Positions 47,194 through 56,040 of a stretch of DNA of 64,000 nt are shown here, piece after piece. Positions within the stretch are counted from its first letter, which is position 1, and the number at the start of each line of letters is the position of its first letter. The DNA comes from JANSWY01 sp965243755. Its GTDB lineage: Bacteria > Bacteroidota > Bacteroidia > Cytophagales > Cyclobacteriaceae. A model generated the notes under the pieces. It saw only the letters and a program-made list of their open reading frames with translations, searched no databases and was not told where the DNA came from. The translations under genes and the position numbers were made by a program. The stretch spans positions 248,001 through 312,000 of the forward strand of contig CBDEVW010000006.1 of assembly GCA_965243755.1 (NCBI GenBank), given 5' to 3'.

Positions 47194-47863
47194 CAGACTG
47201 GATCTGTCCATCAACAATTGTGATTACACGTTTTGCTTTCTCAATTACCCGTTGATCGTGTGTGGAGAAGACAAAAGTAATGTTCTCCTCTTCATTCATC
47301 TTTGCCATGATATCGAGTAGCGCTTTGGTGGACTGGCTATCCAGGTTGGCGGTGGGTTCATCAGCCAGAATAAACTTTGGTTTGGATGCCAACGCCCGTG
47401 CCACCGCTACCCGTTGTTGCTGACCTCCGGATAATTGTGCCGGCTTTCGGTCTTTGGTTTCAGCGATACCCATTTTATCCATTAGTTCGGCAGAACGGGT
47501 TGTACGCTCTTCTTTCCCCTTTTTTTGCAGAAGCATGATGAATTCCACGTTTTCTTTTGCAGTCATTACCGGGATGAGATTGTAAGACTGGAAAACAAAT
47601 CCGATGTTATGCATTCTGAAGTCAGTCAGTTGAGATTCATTGAGCTGTGCTATTTCAACACCATCAATGATGACTTTTCCATCTGATGGGTTGTCCAGGC
47701 CTCCAATCATGTTCAATAAGGTACTTTTACCAGAACCAGAAGGGCCTACAATCGCAGTAAACTCACCCTGAGCAATGTTCAGACTAACATTGTTGACGGC
47801 TTTGACCGGTATGGTGTCCGGATTATAGGTTTTGACGAGATTTGATGTTTCAATTACATTCAT
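47180..47863 (-). CDS. ABC transporter ATP-binding protein, LolD/MacB type
   Basis: 227 residues. Walker A is GPSGSGKST (40-48), the signature is LSGGQQQR, Walker B is FILADEPT, and the H-loop is STHD. It ends in a short tail, with no extra domain. It powers the two permeases encoded directly upstream (four bases away). Substrates of this family include lipoproteins, peptides and macrolides; here a lipid or lipoprotein is favoured because of the LolA-like partner. Confidence 0.95.
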   Translation of the reverse strand: MNVIETSNLVKTYNPDTIPVKAVNNVSLNIAQGEFTAIVGPSGSGKSTLLNMIGGLDNPSDGKVIIDGVEIAQLNESQLTDFRMHNIGFVFQSYNLIPVMTAKENVEFIMLLQKKGKEERTTRSAELMDKMGIAETKDRKPAQLSGGQQQRVAVARALASKPKFILADEPTANLDSQSTKALLDIMAKMNEEENITFVFSTHDQRVIEKAKRVITIVDGQIQSDETN

Positions 47864-47867
47864 TTGC

Positions 47868-49076
47868 TTAAAGTTTTCTAATGGCTTCTAATGGGTTTAA
47901 TCTAATGGCCTTGATGGCTGGATAAATAGCTCCTATGATTGAGGTGAGCATCACCACCATCATGAGAATGGGGTAGGTGCTGGTTTTTATTTCGGGATAG
48001 AATATGGTGTCGAACCCAAACTCATCCAGAGCCGCTGAGTACACCGATAGATCCAGACCATTTTGTCCTAACCAGTAAATGGTGATGAACCCTAGTGTTA
48101 ATCCAATGGGTCCCCCTACCAGTCCAATCAGGGAAGTTTCCAGGATGATCATGGAAAAAATACTCTTTTTGTGCATGCCTACAGACCGGAGCATGCCTAT
48201 TTCTTTGGTTCTCTCCAGAACGGCCATCAACATGGTATTGATGATCCCAAATAGCAATGCAAGCATAATAATGCCTGTGAGGATCTGTTTGGTGATCAGC
48301 GAAGATTCTTCCATCAAATTGAATTCAGGGGCGACTTGCTTGTAGGTCCGCACTTTTTGATCGGTCAGCTGAGCAAGATCTGCCTGAACGAACTCAATAT
48401 CTTCATTGTTGTGAAGCAGCATGGCGATTTCATTAGCCCCTTCGGCTCCAATTAATCTATTGAGGTCTTCTTTCTTCATGTAAACCACGCCTTCATTAAT
48501 TTTTGGAGATTTGGATTGAAAGATCCCATCCACCCGACATGCCGCCGATGTAATGTTTCCCTGGTGGTCCTGAAAAGTAATGACGACCTTCGAGCGTATT
48601 TTAACTTTAAGCTTATCCGCAATCTTTTGACTGATCAGAATAGGATTCCTTTTTATTTTATCAAAATAACTGCCATCAACCAGTTGAGACTGGAGTGATG
48701 TCGTGTTTTCTTCTTCTGCCGGGTCAATACCATACAATTGCACTCCTGTGTTGTTTTTGGCACTTGCAATCATACCGTTCAACTTTCTTCGGGATACAAT
48801 TGACTTGATCCTGGGATCCTGGGCGGCAGCCTCACGAATTTTATCCTCATTGTTGATCTGGTAGTTCACGTCAGGCTCCACCAGGTATTGGGGATGGTGG
48901 ATCTGAATATGTGAATGTTCATGATTGATGGCATTCCTGACAAACGCTGCTCCAAAACTATTATAGAATGCAATCATAAAGATCAATGCCCAGACACCAA
49001 CAATGATAGCCCCGATAACTACCAGGCTCCTTTGCCTGGATCTCCAAATATTTTTCCATGATAATGAAAAGATCAT
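47868..49076 (-). CDS. FtsX/LolE-type ABC permease
   Basis: 402 residues. One N-terminal membrane helix, a periplasmic domain (about 50-250) and three C-terminal helices with LERTKEIGMLRSVGMHKKSI, the coupling-helix region. Begins MIFSLSWKNIWRSRQRS, a typical start for the family. Overlaps the upstream permease gene by four bases. Probably forms a heterodimer with that permease. Confidence 0.93.
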   Translation of the reverse strand: MIFSLSWKNIWRSRQRSLVVIGAIIVGVWALIFMIAFYNSFGAAFVRNAINHEHSHIQIHHPQYLVEPDVNYQINNEDKIREAAAQDPRIKSIVSRRKLNGMIASAKNNTGVQLYGIDPAEEENTTSLQSQLVDGSYFDKIKRNPILISQKIADKLKVKIRSKVVITFQDHQGNITSAACRVDGIFQSKSPKINEGVVYMKKEDLNRLIGAEGANEIAMLLHNNEDIEFVQADLAQLTDQKVRTYKQVAPEFNLMEESSLITKQILTGIIMLALLFGIINTMLMAVLERTKEIGMLRSVGMHKKSIFSMIILETSLIGLVGGPIGLTLGFITIYWLGQNGLDLSVYSAALDEFGFDTIFYPEIKTSTYPILMMVVMLTSIIGAIYPAIKAIRLNPLEAIRKL

Positions 49077-50284
49077 TCTTTTAGTGCTTTAGTGATGTTC
49101 AATGATTTAATGGCGATCATGGGGTATATCCCAAGGAAAATGGCAATGAGTAATATGGCTATGCCCTGATTTATATAGACTGAAGACTCCAGTGCAAATG
49201 GAATAATGGGTTCGTAACCAAAGTTCTCATATGCCTGGGCCGCCTCACCGGAGAATTCAATGGGGTTCAGATGAAAGTATAACGTAAGTGGTGTAGCTGC
49301 CAGAAGGCCGACTGTAACTCCCAGAAAGGTCAGCATCAGGATTTCGAATGCTACCATGGTTTGGATTTTCAGCTTTTTCATGCCTATTGAAATCATCACC
49401 CCAAACTCATAGGTTCTTTCTTTGGTCATCATCAGAAAGGTTCCGAATATTCCAAATCCAATCACTGCATAGAGAATGTAGACCATGATCAATCCCCCGT
49501 AATAATCCAACTCTATCCCTTCAATCAATTCAGGCATCATCTCTTTCCAGTTCATTACACTGAGGTTTTTGTTGTTAACCTGAGTCTGCAACACCGATTG
49601 TACTTTCGGGACATCTGATTCATCTTGAAGCAGGAGGGAGTAGGAAGTAATGATGCCAGGTGCACCAAAAAAGTGTTGCGCATCCTCCAGACTTAAATAA
49701 ACCGCACTCTGATTCAGTTCAGGAACTGGAAACTTTAATAAACCTTCAATAAAAAATTTGCCAGCAGCATTCACTCCATGATATCCCTGACTGATCAATA
49801 CCAGGGTATCTCCAACAGATACTTTTAAGTAGCTTGCCAGACCTTCTCCTATGACTGCTCCTTTTCCGGTCAGGTAATCTCCGGAGGTGATCTTATTGTC
49901 CAGTAGCGTCAGTTGTGCCTCCTTCTCAGGATCAATGCCACTAATGAGTACGCCTTTGGTTTTGTCTTTGAAAGAAGCCAGTGCGAATGAATTGATTCTT
50001 GGAACAGCTACATCGACACTATTTTTGTCCAGTGTTAATTCGGCAATTAAGTCCTGGGAGAAACCATTGTCCAATATTTGTTCGTCCCAGTATTCCTCCT
50101 GATGAATGGCCAGATGGCCAGTAAGAAAACGAACTGAGTTGTCGATCATTTTTTGATAGGAACCCAGCTGCATGGACTGCATCAGCACTGCGAAAAACAC
50201 TCCAAACGAAATGGATGAAGCAGTAATCCAGGTCCTTTTGCGATTGCGCCAGATATTTCTCCAGGCGAGTTTCAGATACATCAT
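49073..50284 (-). CDS. FtsX/LolC-type ABC permease
   Basis: 403 residues, same plan as its neighbour: YLKLAWRNIWRNRKRTWIT, a periplasmic domain, then helices with TKERTYEFGVMISIGMKKLK. The two permeases are clearly diverged copies, consistent with a heterodimeric LolCE-like core. It follows the LolA-like gene by 11 bases. Confidence 0.93.
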   Translation of the reverse strand: MMYLKLAWRNIWRNRKRTWITASSISFGVFFAVLMQSMQLGSYQKMIDNSVRFLTGHLAIHQEEYWDEQILDNGFSQDLIAELTLDKNSVDVAVPRINSFALASFKDKTKGVLISGIDPEKEAQLTLLDNKITSGDYLTGKGAVIGEGLASYLKVSVGDTLVLISQGYHGVNAAGKFFIEGLLKFPVPELNQSAVYLSLEDAQHFFGAPGIITSYSLLLQDESDVPKVQSVLQTQVNNKNLSVMNWKEMMPELIEGIELDYYGGLIMVYILYAVIGFGIFGTFLMMTKERTYEFGVMISIGMKKLKIQTMVAFEILMLTFLGVTVGLLAATPLTLYFHLNPIEFSGEAAQAYENFGYEPIIPFALESSVYINQGIAILLIAIFLGIYPMIAIKSLNITKALKE

Positions 50285-50295
50285 AATTGTTCAGG

Positions 50296-51036
50296 CTAAC
50301 GTACCTGCTTTAGGTTTTGAATTGAAAAGAAACTGTCATCCAGGTCAATGTCGAACTCAAAGTTGCCATAAGTGATGATCGTTTTTTGATCAGGGTTTTC
50401 AGCGGGGAACATTTCGAGCCTGGTAGGTATGGTTCTGTTACCTACCTGTTTGATGTCTGACATGATCATGGTGTTGGTGAGGAATTCATCTTCATCATAA
50501 TATTTAAACATCATTTGATAGTAATCCTTTTTGGAGATATAAGCCTCAATTTTACCCCAAACCACTGCCGCATCTTCTTTAGGAACCAATGCAATTTTCC
50601 AGGTATCATATCCCGAAATAGTTGTGTCTCCTAATAATTCATGGGTGTAGTCAGTTACCATGGAAGACTGATTGACCAGGTCATCATTGGTGAAATCAGA
50701 GCCCATCCAGGATTGCATCATCATGCTGGGAGGTAGCTTCACGATACGGTCTATGCTTGGTTGCCAGTTCCACAATTCCTTCTCTCTTTTGAGGGTAGCC
50801 GTTCCTTTATCCCTGGCTGGAGCGGTAATCAATACCAGACTGTATTCAGTGCCCTTACTCCAGGTTTTCATACTTATTTCTCTAGTCCATTTTGGGCGTA
50901 CTATTTTCATCGTCATGTTTCCACGATTACTTTTACCCTGCATTTTCTCATCTGCCGCTTTGATGATTTCAGTGGCAGTTTGAGCGTTAACTGCATGTCC
51001 GATTACAATGCAGCACAGAAGCGCTATAGTTTTCAT
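50296..51036 (-). CDS. LolA-like periplasmic lipid/lipoprotein carrier
   Basis: 246 residues from the ATG at 51036, which overlaps the TetR stop as ATGA. A signal peptide (MKTIALLCCIVIGHAVNAQ) precedes the mature protein. The half-barrel pattern of the outer-membrane lipoprotein-sorting family (COG2834) is seen in NRGNMTMKIVRPKWTREI, RDKGTATLKREKELWNWQP and the SKKDYYQMMFKYYDED region. Such proteins carry hydrophobic cargo from an inner-membrane ABC transporter to the outer membrane. Here it is encoded with two permeases, an ATPase and a barrel. Confidence 0.88.
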   Translation of the reverse strand: MKTIALLCCIVIGHAVNAQTATEIIKAADEKMQGKSNRGNMTMKIVRPKWTREISMKTWSKGTEYSLVLITAPARDKGTATLKREKELWNWQPSIDRIVKLPPSMMMQSWMGSDFTNDDLVNQSSMVTDYTHELLGDTTISGYDTWKIALVPKEDAAVVWGKIEAYISKKDYYQMMFKYYDEDEFLTNTMIMSDIKQVGNRTIPTRLEMFPAENPDQKTIITYGNFEFDIDLDDSFFSIQNLKQVR

Positions 51037-51611
51037 TTGGTACAATATTTACTGATTAAATAATTCTCCATTTCGTCGAGAGGATAACTATCTCTCATAA
51101 GCAGGTACTGATAGCCAATTCCATCAAAAAGTGCCGCAATGATTCTGGCTTCCTCCTTCGGAGTTTCATGTCCGGAGGCCTGGAGCAACTGCTCAATCAA
51201 TGTGATGTAACCATTGTATTTATCGATGGTAATCTGTTTGATGAAATCGAATTGATCTACCTGCACAATGAGTTTCGACATGAATACCCATTGCTGATAA
51301 TTATGCCGCAGTTCGGTAAAGAACAGTTTGATGACATTTTCCAGCGTTTTAAGGGGATGATCACTTATGACATCATGCATCAGGTCAGATTCTGCTGTAT
51401 TCATTCGCTCGACTAACCCTTTTAACAGGTCTTCTTTGCCAGAAAAGTAATTGTATAGCAATCCTTTTGAGATACCGGCCTTTTGTGCAATCATGGCGAT
51501 ACTCGTCGCATCGAATCCTTTCATTGCAAATAATTCCAGAGAAGCATCAAGAATGTTGTTGATACTTGCTTGCCTTACTTGTTTGTTTTGTTCTTTCGAT
51601 CTTGGACTCAT
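51033..51611 (-). CDS. TetR-family regulator of the export operon
   Basis: 192 residues. The DNA-binding domain is typical: FAMKGFDATSIAMIAQKAGISKGLLYNYF (the key part is IAQKAGISKGLLYNYF). The C-terminal domain resembles AcrR-type ligand pockets. First gene of a six-gene operon, with a 20-bp palindrome four bases upstream of the start, so self-repression is probable. Confidence 0.93.
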   Translation of the reverse strand: MSPRSKEQNKQVRQASINNILDASLELFAMKGFDATSIAMIAQKAGISKGLLYNYFSGKEDLLKGLVERMNTAESDLMHDVISDHPLKTLENVIKLFFTELRHNYQQWVFMSKLIVQVDQFDFIKQITIDKYNGYITLIEQLLQASGHETPKEEARIIAALFDGIGYQYLLMRDSYPLDEMENYLISKYCTK

Positions 51612-51614
51612 TTA

Positions 51615-51634
51615 TTGACTGAACGTTTGGTCAA
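51615..51634 (-). promoter_or_regulatory. TetR operator of the export operon
   Basis: TTGACTGAACGTTTGGTCAA matches its own reverse complement at 16 of 20 positions, with perfect outer arms TTGAC / GTCAA and a central AACGTT. It lies between the TetR start codon (51611) and the upstream region. The sequence is close to the familiar AcrR/TetR operator form. Confidence 0.75.
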
Positions 51635-51711
51635 TGGTAAAGTTGTCTTAAATAAAAATAATTTCCAAGGGGTAGTCGGAAATTATGGCAGGGGGTTCAA
51701 TTTGACCATAA

Positions 51712-51741
51712 AAAAAGCCTGACGATAATGCCAGGCCTTTA
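51712..51741 (-). terminator. Terminator of the collar-domain operon
   Basis: Stem GCCTG / CAGGC with flanking pairs and a 10-nt loop, followed on the minus strand by a run of T at 51716-51710. It begins 24 bases past the stop at 51765. Confidence 0.75.
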
Positions 51742-51764
51742 ACTCGAACTTGCTATAGTATGTC

Positions 51765-52403
51765 TTATGATCTTTCTGGGTAAATTCCATCCCAATTGAT
51801 GATGTAATTCAAACAGGTCCACGGTTGCATGTTTTGTACCGGAGTACCGGCACCTGTGTTGAGGCAGGTATTTTGTATGCTGACGTCAACTGAACCCTGA
51901 ACCGTATTGGTAATTTCAATGGCTGCAGTATTGAGATTATCTGTGGCCTGAGCAGAATCTGTGGTATAAACATTCTCTCCACCTACTGCCCTGGTTTTCG
52001 CTAGAAAGGCATTGGTGGGATCTGTGGAGTTTCCTGCATTGCCTGAACACTTCATCGTTCCTGACCCAACAACCGATAATTTATTATTCACAGTTGGCTG
52101 GCTGTTTACAATATGATTATGCGGTGGCAGGTTATTCACTGTTAGTGACTGCATTTCAACTCCTCCAAACTGACCTTCTGTACGCTTGGTTAAACCTGGT
52201 CCGGTTCCTGTCCCCAGTGGAACCCTTCCTCGTAAGTCTGGAAGGTTAAAGGTCGTCTGTCCATTGCCACCGTATGCAGTGCCTATCACCGAAAACAGAG
52301 CTTGGTTTGCTGCAACAGAGAGTTCCTGACCCTGGCAAAAGTACCAGCCTCTTGGTGCAAAATTTCCTGCAAACATTTTGATTTCTCCTATAAATGCGGA
52401 CAT
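51765..52403 (-). CDS. Phage tail collar-domain protein (Microcystin-dependent-protein type)
   Basis: 212 residues. Begins MSAFIGEIKMFAGNFAPRGW and continues with FCQGQELSVAANQALFSVIG, YGGNGQTTFNLPDLRGRVP and NLPPHNH, the tail-collar (PF07484) pattern. It ends CLNYIINWDGIYPER, also usual. No signal peptide, as in other members. Such proteins occur in phage tails and also, outside phages, as conserved bacterial proteins of unknown function. No other phage gene is nearby; the upstream partners are two predicted secreted proteins. Confidence 0.93.
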   Translation of the reverse strand: MSAFIGEIKMFAGNFAPRGWYFCQGQELSVAANQALFSVIGTAYGGNGQTTFNLPDLRGRVPLGTGTGPGLTKRTEGQFGGVEMQSLTVNNLPPHNHIVNSQPTVNNKLSVVGSGTMKCSGNAGNSTDPTNAFLAKTRAVGGENVYTTDSAQATDNLNTAAIEITNTVQGSVDVSIQNTCLNTGAGTPVQNMQPWTCLNYIINWDGIYPERS

Positions 52404-52436
52404 AATTTTCTTTGTTTAGTTGTCTAGATTAATTGA

Positions 52437-54977
52437 TTAATAATTTCCTAACCAGGCATTTAATGTGCTGCTGTAATAGAATGTATACATGTTGGTAGAT
52501 GCATCTGCGAAGGTCAGGGAGGTAAATGAAGCTAAAGCGACATAAATAGACTTGCCATTTCCATTGATTCCTGCACTAGAGTTTGTAGCGCAGATCACCA
52601 ATCTTTGTCCGTCTACTGGTGATGCTGGGAATGTGGCTGTAAAAGCACCATTAATGAAAACAATCTCATCTGAATTAGTCAGTGTTGTATTGGCACTAAT
52701 GGTAGTTACACCAGGTGAAGAGCCGGAAACAGTAGCCCATGATACCGAAGAACCATTAGTTGTTAAATATTTTCCGGCATGCCCGGATTGGTCAGGAAGT
52801 TCTATCTCATTGGTAACTGACCCATCAACTTCCGCAGTTAAATAGCCATTGTTAGCTACATAAGCATCCACTTGAGACTCTGTAAGTTGGGTGTCATCAT
52901 CTCCATCACTTAATCCAGCAGGTATACCCGTCAGACTGGAGAATGCTCCATCAAAATCATCTGTGGCATCTGTATCGAGGTTTACGGGTACATCAGTGAG
53001 GTCATTGAAACTCACACTTAGAGTGGTCCATGCCGGATCTGTACCGTCTGTTGTGAGTAGCTTACCTGCATTTCCGGTTTGTGTTGGTAGTTCAATTTCG
53101 TTGGTAACTGAGCCATCCACTTCTGCGGTCAGGTAGCCATTGTTTGATACATAGCTATCCACTTGGGCTTCTGTGAGTTGCGTATCGTCATCTCCATCAC
53201 TTAAACCTGCAGGGATGCCGGTCAGACTGGAGAACGCACCATCAAAATCATCAGTGGCGTCTGTATCAAGGTTTGCCGGAAGATCTGTTAGGTCATTAAA
53301 GCTCACGCTCATGGAGGTCCAGGCAGGATCCGTTCCATCAGTGGTCAATACTTTTCCAGCATGTCCGGATTGGTCTGGTAGCTCAATTTCATTGGTGACT
53401 GAGCCATCTACTTCTGCAGTCAAGTAACCATTGTTAGCCACAAATGCATCCACTTCTGATTCTGTCAGCTGCGTATTGTCATCACCATCACTCAGACCAG
53501 CAGGTATGCCAGTCAGACTGGAGAACGCCCCATCAAAATCATCTGTTGCATCTGTATCGATATTTGCTGGTACATCGGTAAGGTCATTGTAGCTGACACT
53601 CATGGTGGTCCATGCAGGGTCGGTTCCATCAGTGGTCAATACTTTTCCAGCATGTCCTGATTGGTCGGGTAGCTCAATTTCATTGGTGACAGAGCCATCC
53701 ACTTCAGCAGTTAAGTAACCATTGTTGGCGACAAATGCATCCACTTCCGATTCTGTGAGTTGGGTATTGTCATCACCATCACTTAAGTCGGCCGGAATAT
53801 CAGTCAGGTCATTGTAGCTTACACTGATAGTAGTCCATGCGGGATCCGTTCCATCAGTTGTGAGGTATTTCCCGGCATTGTCTGTTTGATCCGGAAGTTC
53901 AATTTCATTGGTTACAGACCCATCAACTTCTTCTGTTAAATATCCATTGTTGGCCACAAAAGCATCCACTTCTGATTCAGTAAGCTGAGTGTTATCGTCC
54001 CCATCACTTAAGTCTGCGGGAATATCAGTCAGGTCATTGTAGCTTACACTTATATTGGTCCATGCAGGGTCAGTTCCATCAGTAGTCAGATACTTTCCTG
54101 CATTGTCTGTTTGATCAGGTAGTTCAATTTCATTGGTTACGGACCCATCGACTTCCTCGGTTAAATACCCATTGTTGGCCACATAAGCATCCACTTCGGA
54201 TTCAGTAAGCTGCGTGTTGTCATCCCCATCACTTAAGTCTGCGGGAATGTCAGTCAGGTCATTGTAGCTCACACTTAAGTTAGTCCATGCCGGATCAGTT
54301 CCATCAGTGGTCAGGTATTTTCCGGCATTATCTGTTTGATCAGGTAATTCTATTTCATTGGTGACAGATCCATCTACTTCTGCTGTTAAATATCCATTGT
54401 TAGCCACGAATGCATCTACTTCGGATTCCGTAAGCTGTGTATCATCGTCACCATCACTTAAGCCTGTAGGTATATTAGTAAGACTGGAAAAATCTCCATC
54501 AAAATCAGGGATATTGGGTGTGTTGATCAAATCATTGTAGTCTCCACTGAATGTATTTTCTGCTTCCCTGGCATACAGTGCATAGGGAACACTTAGTAGC
54601 TGACTTATTCCAGTGATAGTGTAATTTGTTCCACCTTTAATATCTACCTCAGTTTGTATGAAATAGATGCCATTTCCCCAATCGATGGAGGAGAAATCGC
54701 CAGAAACAACTGATCCCTCACCAATGACGATGGACACAACACCGTTGCTGCCAGTGGTTGGAGTTTGTGTCTCTACATAAACAGCTGTACCGTCAGGCAA
54801 TTCATGAATGATGCTGATCTGAATGCCGATTTGTTGGTTTACTACAAGTAGGCCATTGGCATCTCTTACAACTGCCTGATAGTTCATTTTTTCAGGTGCT
54901 TGTGCAGTTACTATACCAGAAACCAGTAACATGAAGAGAAATATAGCTGGGTAGATTGGGATTATTTTCTTTTTCAT
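52437..54977 (-). CDS. Large secreted repeat protein with phage tail fibre-like repeats
   Basis: 846 residues with a signal peptide ending SGIVTAQ. Residues about 28-135 form the NYQAVVRDANG domain common in secreted Bacteroidota proteins. Seven acidic repeats follow (about 145-752). Three are 75 residues long, and the last three carry an extra 22 residues (DTDATDDFDGAFSSLTGIPA). The shared core is QLTESEVDAFVANNGYLT and VDGSVTNEIELPDQ. The C-terminal 90 residues form a beta-rich cap. No T9SS sorting domain is visible. It is encoded between a T9SS-sorted protein and the collar protein and may form an extracellular fibre; this is inference. Confidence 0.85.
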   Translation of the reverse strand: MKKKIIPIYPAIFLFMLLVSGIVTAQAPEKMNYQAVVRDANGLLVVNQQIGIQISIIHELPDGTAVYVETQTPTTGSNGVVSIVIGEGSVVSGDFSSIDWGNGIYFIQTEVDIKGGTNYTITGISQLLSVPYALYAREAENTFSGDYNDLINTPNIPDFDGDFSSLTNIPTGLSDGDDDTQLTESEVDAFVANNGYLTAEVDGSVTNEIELPDQTDNAGKYLTTDGTDPAWTNLSVSYNDLTDIPADLSDGDDNTQLTESEVDAYVANNGYLTEEVDGSVTNEIELPDQTDNAGKYLTTDGTDPAWTNISVSYNDLTDIPADLSDGDDNTQLTESEVDAFVANNGYLTEEVDGSVTNEIELPDQTDNAGKYLTTDGTDPAWTTISVSYNDLTDIPADLSDGDDNTQLTESEVDAFVANNGYLTAEVDGSVTNEIELPDQSGHAGKVLTTDGTDPAWTTMSVSYNDLTDVPANIDTDATDDFDGAFSSLTGIPAGLSDGDDNTQLTESEVDAFVANNGYLTAEVDGSVTNEIELPDQSGHAGKVLTTDGTDPAWTSMSVSFNDLTDLPANLDTDATDDFDGAFSSLTGIPAGLSDGDDDTQLTEAQVDSYVSNNGYLTAEVDGSVTNEIELPTQTGNAGKLLTTDGTDPAWTTLSVSFNDLTDVPVNLDTDATDDFDGAFSSLTGIPAGLSDGDDDTQLTESQVDAYVANNGYLTAEVDGSVTNEIELPDQSGHAGKYLTTNGSSVSWATVSGSSPGVTTISANTTLTNSDEIVFINGAFTATFPASPVDGQRLVICATNSSAGINGNGKSIYVALASFTSLTFADASTNMYTFYYSSTLNAWLGNY
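52722..54545. repeat. Seven direct repeats of 225-291 bp within the fibre-like gene
   Basis: The repeats encode units of 92, 75, 75, 75, 97, 97 and about 97 residues. At the DNA level they are similar but differ at many third codon positions, so they are old or under selection for the protein sequence. The 66-bp insert distinguishing long from short units appears in consecutive units five to seven, suggesting block duplication. Confidence 0.85.
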
Positions 54978-55009
54978 AATTTGTATAGTTTTCTCGTGTG
55001 TGTAGTGTG

Positions 55010-55492
55010 TTAATTTTTAATAATCTTGAAAGTCTGTATCACCCGATCGCTGGTCATCACTTTGAGGAAATATGTCTTTGAGGGCAACAAAGTCATATCT
55101 ATTAGTGCGCTGGAGTTATTGAGGCGTCCAAATGTGATTGTTCTGCCATCAATTTCGAGAAGTTGATACTGGAGATCACCAGTTGCCTGATCTGCCTTTA
55201 ATTCCAGGTAGTTACTGGTAGGGTTGGGATAAGCTTTTAATTGGATCGCATGGGGTTGTTCACTGGCATCAGAAAGGAGAATGATTTCAAAGGAAGCCAT
55301 AATACCTGTATGCACAGATCCGCTGGAAGAGGTATATGACTCATCTAGCACCTGTCCGACGCTGTACCCAACTGTACCATTGGATCCGACTGCTTCACCA
55401 CCTGACACTGAAACCGTAGCGGTTTGAGCATTGGCGCCAAAACCAATACCAATCAGGAGAGCGATTGAAGGTTTAAGGATTATTTCTTTCAT
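55010..55492 (-). CDS. Small secreted protein with T9SS C-terminal sorting domain
   Basis: 160 residues. A signal peptide ends near GFGANAQ, then a short beta region (SVSGGEAVGSNGTVGYSVGQ), then a type A sorting domain from about residue 85 (LKAYPNPTSNYLELKAD ... RVIQTFKIIKN). The first part is a pattern seen in many small Bacteroidota proteins with no assigned function. First gene of the unit with the repeat protein (32 bases downstream) and the collar protein. Confidence 0.85.
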   Translation of the reverse strand: MKEIILKPSIALLIGIGFGANAQTATVSVSGGEAVGSNGTVGYSVGQVLDESYTSSSGSVHTGIMASFEIILLSDASEQPHAIQLKAYPNPTSNYLELKADQATGDLQYQLLEIDGRTITFGRLNNSSALIDMTLLPSKTYFLKVMTSDRVIQTFKIIKN

Positions 55493-56040
55493 TATATTAT
55501 TTGATTTTGTTGTTGTTCAGGATAGCACAGGAGCCTCATTGACGGCTCCCGTACACTTTTTGGAATCAATTCGTTGCTGTGGATCAATTCAATTATTGTG
55601 TTAACAAAAGTCTCAGGAAACAAGAGGATTTCCCTCAGATGATTAAGGTATAGTCATAAATACCTCATTTGCGGTATCTGATACAAAGACGATGACTGAC
55701 CTCTTGATTTGGCGTTTCAGAAAGTGGGTTCAAACCCGGTAATTTGGAGTTAATTAATTAAGTACTTAAAATAAGAATTGTAACTGCAGATGGGTTTAAC
55801 GATCCGCCCCGGTGAACCCATTTCAGACCAACAGGTCACTGGGTCCATCTGGGAAGATCGCATGCTACCCACCGAGAAAACACACGGGTGTCGATGTGTT
55901 GCCAATGTCGATTAGCAACGGTAGTTCCTCATTGGTAAAGGGCCAACGAATTTGGTTATGCTCGATGGGGTTAAAAGCATTCTAAAAGATCCGTTCGAAG
56001 GTAGAGTCTTCATGAAACAAGACTCTGCCCATGATCATTA
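55493..56040. other. 548-base gap with hairpins; possible structured RNA or decayed gene
   Basis: At 55530-55549 GGAGCC / GGCTCC forms a hairpin in the leader of the gene at 55492. From about 55790 the sequence becomes more GC-rich and holds several inverted repeats: ATGGGTT / AACCCAT (55790-55796, 55815-55821) and an 11-bp stem at 56000-56029 with loop CATGAAAC. Short protein-like frames occur on both strands but are broken by stops: plus-strand 55790-55915 (41 codons), and its continuation after two stops up to 56044. I cannot decide between an RNA and a relic gene. Confidence 0.4.

Noticed and set aside
52552..53427. Plus-strand frames opposite the fibre-like repeat gene
   Set aside because: They repeat in step with the sense repeats and are only complements of them.
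51765..55492. Prophage remnant suggested by the tail-collar protein
   Set aside because: No capsid, terminase, integrase or other tail gene is near, and the neighbours carry signal peptides and a T9SS domain.
55985..56005. GTTCGAA, reminiscent of a tRNA T-loop
   Set aside because: No matching acceptor, D or anticodon stems could be placed on either strand.
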